A stretch of DNA of 64,000 nt, from the NCBI GenBank assembly GCA_025201765.1, contig MU623397.1, positions 141,846-205,845 of the forward strand. The letters are read 5' to 3'. The stretch comes from Daldinia sp. FL1419. Taxonomy: Eukaryota; Ascomycota; Sordariomycetes; Xylariales; Hypoxylaceae. Positions 57,806 through 64,000 of this stretch are shown in pieces (position 1 is the stretch's first letter; each line of letters opens with the position of its first letter). The position numbers and the translations under genes are program-made. Under the pieces are notes generated by a model, which made no database searches, was not told the DNA's origin, and was given only the letters and a program-made list of their open reading frames with translations.

Positions 57806-59872
57806 AGGGACGGCGGCGATGATGCAAATAATGCTCAGAAAATATAGACAAGCTGAATGGGACCAATTAAGTACCTAGATAACACGATATCTGTCGAGAT
57901 GGGAATAGCTCTAGTTATTTCTGGGGTTTACTTTTTATTTTATAAAAAAAAGTAGATGATGACTTTGGTAGATGTATTTTAAGAAAGCTTCCATCCAAGT
58001 TCCTATATGTAGAATAGTACCTAATAGGTAATAGGTAGGTACCTAATAGGTAATAAGAGCTTCGAGACTTGAAGTGGCGCGGCAAGGGTGGAACCGCGAT
58101 TTTTTTGCCATTGGAATGACGAAGAACCTTGGAAGCTGCCAGGTGCTTAGCCTGGGGAAGGTTTCAATTGTTATTAAATACTTTTACCCAAGCGGTTATC
58201 CTGGCTTGACTATAAGTATTTCGAAACTGGAGTTCCAAAATTATCTTTCTATATTCATCGAGAACTGGACCGTGCACAATATACCTGGTAAGGTTACCTA
58301 AGGCACTCATTGTATACACGTGCGGCGACGTGCATAAGGAAGTACAATACATGATCAACGATTAACTGGACTGTACCCATGAAAATAAGCCCGAAATAGC
58401 ATATTAAGAGTCATATACGCGCCCATTCTGATTTTTTTTATGAGTTCGTCTTTGATGGGTTTCGATTCTTGTGATATCTGCCTACTTACTTAACCTAGCT
58501 GTCAAAATATACACTGGCACCAAGTGACCGGGTAATAAGTAGGCCCAACTAAAAGGTTGGTATTGTATTGTACAGGCTCTAAGAACAGCCCCTTACGATG
58601 AGACCCATCAGAGACTCTTTGGAAATAAGCACTGTTATCGAATTTCAAAGACACAATTATCAATTTCGAAGCTACGACATTTCTCTCAATATTAGTCTAC
58701 TTTCATATCGTGTACCTAACATGGGACGATACAACGATAAACTAGTCCTTTGGTTAATCCCCAAGGAGTGCTTGTAGAGATCTTAACTTGGAGATAATAT
58801 ATTACTATCCACGTTAGATAGACTTGGAGTTACAATAGCTATAATAGTCCTAATAACTAGTCAATCTTGACGGTTTATAAATTAAGCCATAGTCGAAGAG
58901 AATTCAACTCTTTAGAAAATATATGTTATGATAGAAGGAATAGTACAAGGGGTGGAAATACTTTGATGACATTAGCTCAGAGACTTGATTAGTTTTATAT
59001 GCCCGAAACTAATAATTAGCTTAATACGTCGTATGGGTGGCAAATATGTCGATATTTTGGTTGTGGTTCCTATTATATCTATGTACTAAGGCCTTACCCC
59101 ACGTCTAAATAAGACATCTATTGTAATGTTGAGAATCCCTGAGTCCGGTAATCATCTACTTGGAGTATTTTAGCTACCTTTATAACATCGAGCCCTGTCT
59201 TTTGCAGGCCTCGTTTTTTTCCGTTACTTCTGAGGGTTCGTACACCATCCCTTAAACGCGTCGCGAGTACAGTCAAGACGCGTTCCTACCTTCAAAGACT
59301 ATTACCCCGCACATTAATTCTACCATAGCAAGCAATACAGTAGGTAGGCTACCATATTGACCTTTTCATTGTTTTTGTTCATAATTTAAATTCTCAGTTT
59401 TTATAAATATCAACTGGCTGTTAAGTTCCAAACGCACTTCCCATAACCGTTCCAACCAGGTTTTCTTTACATCTTTTAATCAAGTTGAGCATTCGTTTCT
59501 TGGTCCTATGGTCTTTAATTCCTAAATACTACTAGACGTCTAGCCTAGCTACACAAGGTAAGATGCTTCGCCTCTCTACCTTTAAAGAGTACATTTTTTA
59601 ACAAGCCCGTATGATTCCTTAACTCTCCAGGCAGAATTACTACGTGCCTACCTAAGGTAGATATCTTACCAGGTGTCTACTTTCTATGGGATATCGCAAT
59701 TCATCATCTAATATCTTCTTACAAGGAAGAATTTTATTCTTTGAAATCCAAAGGCACAACTACTTAGGCTTCTACCACAAGCAGTGTTACTTTTGTGATC
59801 CCTTTGGCAGGCTCGAATCTATCGACTTATTTCAGCCTCCTTGGAATCAGCGAATCACTTCCTGTTGACGTA
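57806..59872. other. Gene-poor interval, 2.1 kb
   Basis: Contains TAGGTAGGTACCTAATAGG words near 58030 and AT-rich sequence. No ORF of protein-like composition recognised. The last part may be leader of the membrane-protein gene at 60434-61183. Confidence 0.5.
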
Positions 59873-60433
59873 ATGTCTCAAGCAGCAGATATCCGTGAGC
59901 CTGGTGCAAGAGGTAATTTGTTTCTTTCTACATAGTTATACGATATGGCTGAATGTTTTGCTGCAAGTTGTATGTGTTTGATTAGAGCTAGAAGATGGAG
60001 AACCTCATCTACAATCGGGGAGATGGATGTGGTTGAAGAGCTCTGGGGTAGAAAGTTAGGACAAGTTACGAATTCATCTAACTATTGTACTAATGTTATA
60101 GGTCGTGAGGGAATACCTTTTGTACAGCTAGACTTATTTTCAGTGCCGGACGCACGCCGAGCTCATGTCCCCAACCGGACACACGGGATTATCAAAGATA
60201 AACCGGGCCCCTCGAGTAGTAAACATCGTCACGATGAGAAACTCCTGCCCCAGCACCCACACCACCCACCTTTGGACTCTGCCGGCCGTACCCCACCAGG
60301 TAAATTTCCTAAACCTTTCCAAAACTTGCATCCTACAGATTATCTCACAATAGCAATAGGCAGCCAAGCAGTTCGTGACGAACTCGGAAACATTACGAAA
60401 CGCCCCAACTTCCCAGTTTCTAGCCCGCACAAT

Positions 60434-61183
60434 ATGTCTTCTGACATCCAAGCTGTCAACGATGGTGGTGCCGCGTCTTAGGGACCTCGCGACACTGCTA
60501 TTCAAGGAATCAGCCTATCCCCTTCCCCTCCTTCGTCTATCGCACTCGATGATCAGGATCATCGCCCTACTTTGTGGGCTCGTATCTGCCTCTCTTTCCG
60601 CAACGGTTACAACTTCGTTCTGGGCATCTTCGCCTTCTGTCGTCCCGGTCCCGACACCGATGTTACGCAGATCGTGCTTTACATCTTGATAGGCTTGGCT
60701 ACTCTCAACGTCATCGCCAGCATCAAGGTGCACAAATCCTTGCCAGATACGCATACCGAGGATGAGAAGGTCGATTCTCTCATTTGGCTATGGGGCAGCA
60801 TCGTCGGCCTCATTCTAATTCTCATCTTCAACCAGCATCGTGCCGCTGGTATTGAGGAATGGGGACCTAGTCGTGGTTTATACAGAAACCCGTCATGGGT
60901 CGAATTGGGCGACCGTGACCGCCGTCGCCGCCGCAACCGCTCTCAGCAGTCACGTCGTCCCGCCCGCCCCCAGCCTGCACGTACGGCAATTCACCGAGGA
61001 GAGGGTAGCGTATATCGTCGCTCAAGCAGCTCCGCCGAGCAGGAAACGGGACGACACCGCCACAACGCGAATCCTCAACGCAACCATCCCAGCCACCAGT
61101 CAGTTCCGCATTCGCTTTCCCAGCAAAGCCCCGAGGCAGCCAATTCGAAAGACGTACAGCAGCCGACACCTCAGGGAAAATAA
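60434..61183 (+). CDS. Two-TM membrane protein of unknown function; 5' structure uncertain
   Basis: From 60482 to 61183 the frame is clearly protein-like: LSFRNGYNFVLGIFAFCRPG, VTQIVLYILIGLATLNVIAS (TM1), KSLPDTHTEDEKVDSLIWLW, GSIVGLILILIFNQHRAAGI (TM2), EEWGPSRGLYRNPSWVELGD, and a long basic Arg/Ser/Gln tail. The nearest in-frame Met (60434) begins MSSDIQAVNDGGAAS and is followed by a TAG at 60479-60481, after which GPRDTAIQGISLSPSP continues. Three readings remain: a real intron ending in CTTAG at 60481 (donor GTAAAT at 60300-60305, start at 60165), a recent nonsense change in an otherwise intact gene, or a base-calling error. The family is not recognised. An upstream ATG at 59873 may belong to the same gene, but the joining exons were not settled. 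Confidence 0.6.
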
Positions 61184-61878
61184 ACTCAGCCCCATCTTTG
61201 AGCGTTCCAACGAGGTTTGTCTTTCGGCTGAAAAAGGTGGTATAAGACTGCTTAGATAATTGTCCCCAATCGCCCTTCGGATTGCCTATGTGATTGCATG
61301 CGAATAACGCTCGCAGGGTTGGTCTTTTATCAATATGTTATATCATACCGTATGCTAACATTCTCTAGAAGTGTCCCTAATTCACAAGGATACCTATATA
61401 TCCCATCCCCCATAAATCTCTGGAAAAGAGGCGAAACGATGCTTACTGGGCCTGTTGCCAGATGATTTGAGTTGCCATCAACGCGGAAGGGGTTTAGGTT
61501 CTAGTTTCTGCGGCTTGGATTAGTTACCTTTGCGATATTGTGACTTACGATCCAAGTGTGTGCTTGTATTAAGGAAGAGATGGTTTATAATGTGCTCTTT
61601 TTTTTTTCCTAATCGTTTCGTGAGACTCTTTAGAATCGCCGCCCCATCATTGAGGGTCTATTTAATGTACACCTTGAGGGATGGAGTACTCGTTTAGGTT
61701 CTAGTTGACCAATGGGAGCGGCGTGTGTTGCGAATATCAAAGGGGGATTCCTCTAAAAGGTTTATTGACCTGAGCTATTGCGTGTAGGGGATAAACCCCA
61801 ACTAATTTTTACCCATTGAGTTCTCCATTAGTGTGCTGTTTAATTGGTTGTCCCATGCCTTAAATAATGATATACATC
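61184..61878. other. Intergenic interval between converging genes
   Basis: 3' flanks of the membrane-protein gene and the RRM gene; one T-run (about 61600). Nothing else seen. Confidence 0.55.
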
Positions 61879-63582
61879 CTAAATTGCCCGTTCCGCGCGA
61901 GCACGATTTTCCCTATAGCGCTTCTCCTTCGACACAGCCTTCCGTCTCTTCCTCCATGAGCGGTTAAGATCTCCCCGGCTTTCCCAAAACTGCCTCTGAA
62001 AATCGCTGATGGGGGTTTGGTCATCCCCATCGACGGGATTAGCTCGGCCACTAGCTCCCGAGTTCTCGTTATTTTCCTCCTGCTCTTGCTCTTCGTCGTC
62101 CTCGGCTATATCGTCCGCGGAATCTTGCCCGGGCCATGGGTTGAATGTACGACTTGGATGTGCCGTATCTGGGGTTGGTGCGGCGCTCCTTAGGTTTCTA
62201 AATTCGAAGTCTTGCTTCGTGAAAGGGGTCATGGGAGCTTGGCTAACGGGAGCCACGCCGCCTTCATCTTCGTCAATATCATCGTTATCCTCGTCGAAGA
62301 AGCTAAATGGTTGAGCCTCGCCTGATGCTTGACCGGGTGCGGCGGAACCCCCCTGGGGCCGTTTATATAGAGCCTCGAGGGGGTGGACTTTTGCAGAAGC
62401 TGGGGTGGCTGGGGGTATCTTGATGGTGAGGCTCGTAGTAGAGCCCGACGATTTTGGCCTTGCAGACCCCGTTTTCAAGATTGACACGGGGCTGGTAGAA
62501 ACTCGCGCGTCTAACTTGAGTTTCATTGGCTGGGTTTGAGGCTCGGCTTGCTCTTCGTCTTCATCTGGACTGTCCACGGCCCCATTAGACGCCTCGATGT
62601 CAGACTCATCAGAGCCATTGGAATCACCGGAGTCGTCGGAATCGCTGGACGAAAGGCCACTGCTGCTTGTCGTATCATCCTTTACCACGGGATTTTCTGG
62701 TCTGGCTTCCGCTGTCAATTTTGACGAGTCGGCCCTTTGTCTCTTACTCAGGACGGGTTCCACGACCGCTCCGTGCTCGTCCACCCAACCAATGCCATCT
62801 TTAAAAGTGACGGCTCCTGAGCTTAACTTTTCCGCGCTACTCTTGAGGAATGAAGGGTGCTTTATGGTCTTCTCAAACTCGTGCAGAACTACCTCGCGAC
62901 TGCCTTTTCGCTTCTTTCTCTTAACCCCCTCGTGATCTTGATCCTCTTTAGATAGACTGATATCCGGAAGTCTCGTCTTGAACAAGCATTCCGGCCCATC
63001 GGTATATTTCGATTTCGACTCCCTCTTCTTCTTCTTTTTTCTCTCTTCCCTATCCTCCTTCGATTTCTTGTCTTTATTGCTCTTCTTGCGTTTTTCCTCG
63101 ACCATCTCGCGTTCCGATCTAGTCCATCCGCGCTTAACTTTTCGTCCCTCTAACTCGACCCCGGGAGTGGTATCGATCTCGCGCTTCCTCTTTTTTTGCT
63201 TCTTCTTCTTCTCCTTCTTGGCATCGTCATCGCCAGCCACGCCCGTAGGCTCGGGGATAGATTCGGGCCTAGCCTTCTCGATACGCATCTTGGTTCCCTT
63301 TAGGACTGCTCCGTTAAGTTTCCTCTTTATCTTATCCGCATCAGCTGTAGGAAGGTCGACAAACCCGTATCTCTTCTCGGGAAAGGTCTCGATGATATGA
63401 TACGAGATGTTACGCGCGCGTGGTAGCACAGAAGAGGGGACGACAACGTTAAGCAGCGATTCGTCTAACGGCGCGATGTGTAATCGGGTATAAGGAACAG
63501 CACCAGTCGCGGATTCCGTCAATGGTTCGGACGATTCATGAATCGTAGCCATAGCTGCTCTCCCGGGACGCCATTCCACCAA
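61879..63582 (-). CDS. RRM protein of nucleolar type (Nop8/NOL8-like)
   Basis: One exon of 567 codons; the second ATG at 63552 (MATIHESSEP) is an equally good start. The N-terminal about 100 residues form an RRM (YTRLHIAPLDESLL, ISYHIIETFPEKRYGFVDL, VLKGTKMRIEKARP). A very basic segment follows (KKEKKKKQKKRKREID, KKSNKDKKSKEDREERKKKK), then an acidic/Ser-rich stretch (SSSDSDDSGDSNGSDESD), and near the C-terminus the motifs HPLEALYKR, PFSFFDED, TPFTKQDFEFRNLR and FWESRGDLNRSWRKRRKAV. Such a layout, RRM plus charged tails, is that of Nop8/NOL8-type nucleolar proteins acting in 60S ribosome assembly; identity as the orthologue is likely but not proven. The coiled, charged parts are probably disordered. 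Intact. Confidence 0.87.
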   Translation of the reverse strand: MVEWRPGRAAMATIHESSEPLTESATGAVPYTRLHIAPLDESLLNVVVPSSVLPRARNISYHIIETFPEKRYGFVDLPTADADKIKRKLNGAVLKGTKMRIEKARPESIPEPTGVAGDDDAKKEKKKKQKKRKREIDTTPGVELEGRKVKRGWTRSEREMVEEKRKKSNKDKKSKEDREERKKKKKRESKSKYTDGPECLFKTRLPDISLSKEDQDHEGVKRKKRKGSREVVLHEFEKTIKHPSFLKSSAEKLSSGAVTFKDGIGWVDEHGAVVEPVLSKRQRADSSKLTAEARPENPVVKDDTTSSSGLSSSDSDDSGDSNGSDESDIEASNGAVDSPDEDEEQAEPQTQPMKLKLDARVSTSPVSILKTGSARPKSSGSTTSLTIKIPPATPASAKVHPLEALYKRPQGGSAAPGQASGEAQPFSFFDEDNDDIDEDEGGVAPVSQAPMTPFTKQDFEFRNLRSAAPTPDTAHPSRTFNPWPGQDSADDIAEDDEEQEQEENNENSGASGRANPVDGDDQTPISDFQRQFWESRGDLNRSWRKRRKAVSKEKRYRENRARAERAI

Positions 63583-63795
63583 AAGAGTCTTAGTTGTTTC
63601 GGTCGGGCGGCTACAGAAAAAGATGAGCTACAGGATGAAGAATGAAATGTTACCTAGGTATCTTATCAGCCTATCAGCGTATCGATATACCTATCTATAT
63701 CCACTTTACTTACCTAGGTGGGTCAGAATAAAGCCTCGGTGTACCTAGGTACCTATACGAGAGGCCACCCCTTGGGTGGCACAAGAGCCCGAACT
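63583..63795. other. Promoter-side flank of the RRM gene with palindrome words
   Basis: About 210 bp with TACCTAGGTA words at 63651-63660, 63711-63720 and 63743-63752, leading to the sudden A+T block that follows. Confidence 0.6.
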
Positions 63796-64000
63796 CTTAT
63801 TTAATAACCCTTATTAAATTTTATATAATTATATAAATTTTTAAATATTATATATATATATATATATATTAATATTAATTATATAATTTAATATAATATT
63901 ATAATTTTTTTATAAAGATTTTTAATTTAAAATCTTTAATTATTTAAATTATATTTTATAAATATTTTATATTATTAATTTTATTTTATTATTAATATTT
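63796..64000. repeat. Near-pure A+T block at the right edge
   Basis: After about 63803 only two G/C bases occur to the end; both lie in a hairpin-like inverted repeat AAAGATTTT / AAAATCTTT (63914-63922 and 63929-63937). A TA run (63850-63869) is included. It may be the edge of a long AT-rich, possibly RIP-mutated block, but it continues beyond the window and could also be a low-complexity intergenic tract. Confidence 0.85.

Overview
The window is nuclear DNA of a filamentous ascomycete (Pezizomycotina). The reasons are short GT-AG introns of roughly 45-105 bp (one of 205 bp) with CTAAC-like branch points, genes spaced one every 2-4 kb on both strands, and typical fungal families: HET, DUF3716, VWA-Hint, CBM18, ENA-type P-ATPase and quinate permease. 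Dispersed TACCTAGGTA palindromes between genes resemble those of Sordariomycetes; that class-level placement is an inference. I saw no tRNA, rRNA, CRISPR array or intact transposon.

Layout. 0-1.8 kb: 5' end of a secreted sorbosone-dehydrogenase-like gene running off the left edge, and an unrecognised ORF. 1.8-5.2 kb: a large, apparently disordered protein. 5.2-14.5 kb: a long gene-poor stretch whose only supported gene is a 31-codon cysteine-rich peptide at 12.3 kb. 14.5-20.6 kb: a five-exon VWA-Hint gene, a ketopantoate-reductase-like gene and, converging on it, a quinate/sugar permease. 21-24.5 kb: SAM50 and UBC6, divergent on one promoter interval with palindromes. 25.9-31.4 kb: a BTB protein and an ENA-type cation P-ATPase. 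32.7-39.6 kb: an amidohydrolase, a secreted two-module CBM18 protein, a UlaG-like metallo-hydrolase and a DUF3716-like protein. 41.2-43.1 kb: a decayed allantoate-permease-type MFS gene. 44.4-49 kb: arginyl-tRNA synthetase and a HET-domain protein. 50.2-50.5 kb: a tiny two-exon metallothionein. 50.7-55.6 kb: gene-poor DNA ending in a decayed acetyltransferase. 56.6-63.6 kb: a chromodomain protein, a two-TM membrane protein with an uncertain 5' end, and an RRM nucleolar-type protein. From about 63.8 kb the sequence becomes almost pure A+T.

The intact genes are mostly core functions (translation, mitochondrial outer-membrane biogenesis, ER ubiquitination, ion efflux, nucleolar RNA work). They are mixed with accessory ones (HET, CBM18, VWA-Hint, metallothionein) and two pseudogenes. 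I see no biosynthetic cluster. Exon models were made by hand: splice sites were chosen to keep frame and restore family motifs, so each multi-exon model is a prediction. The least expected objects are the two very small cysteine-rich genes, the C-rich run inside the metallothionein intron, and the 13-bp homopolymer at the active-site region of the dead acetyltransferase.
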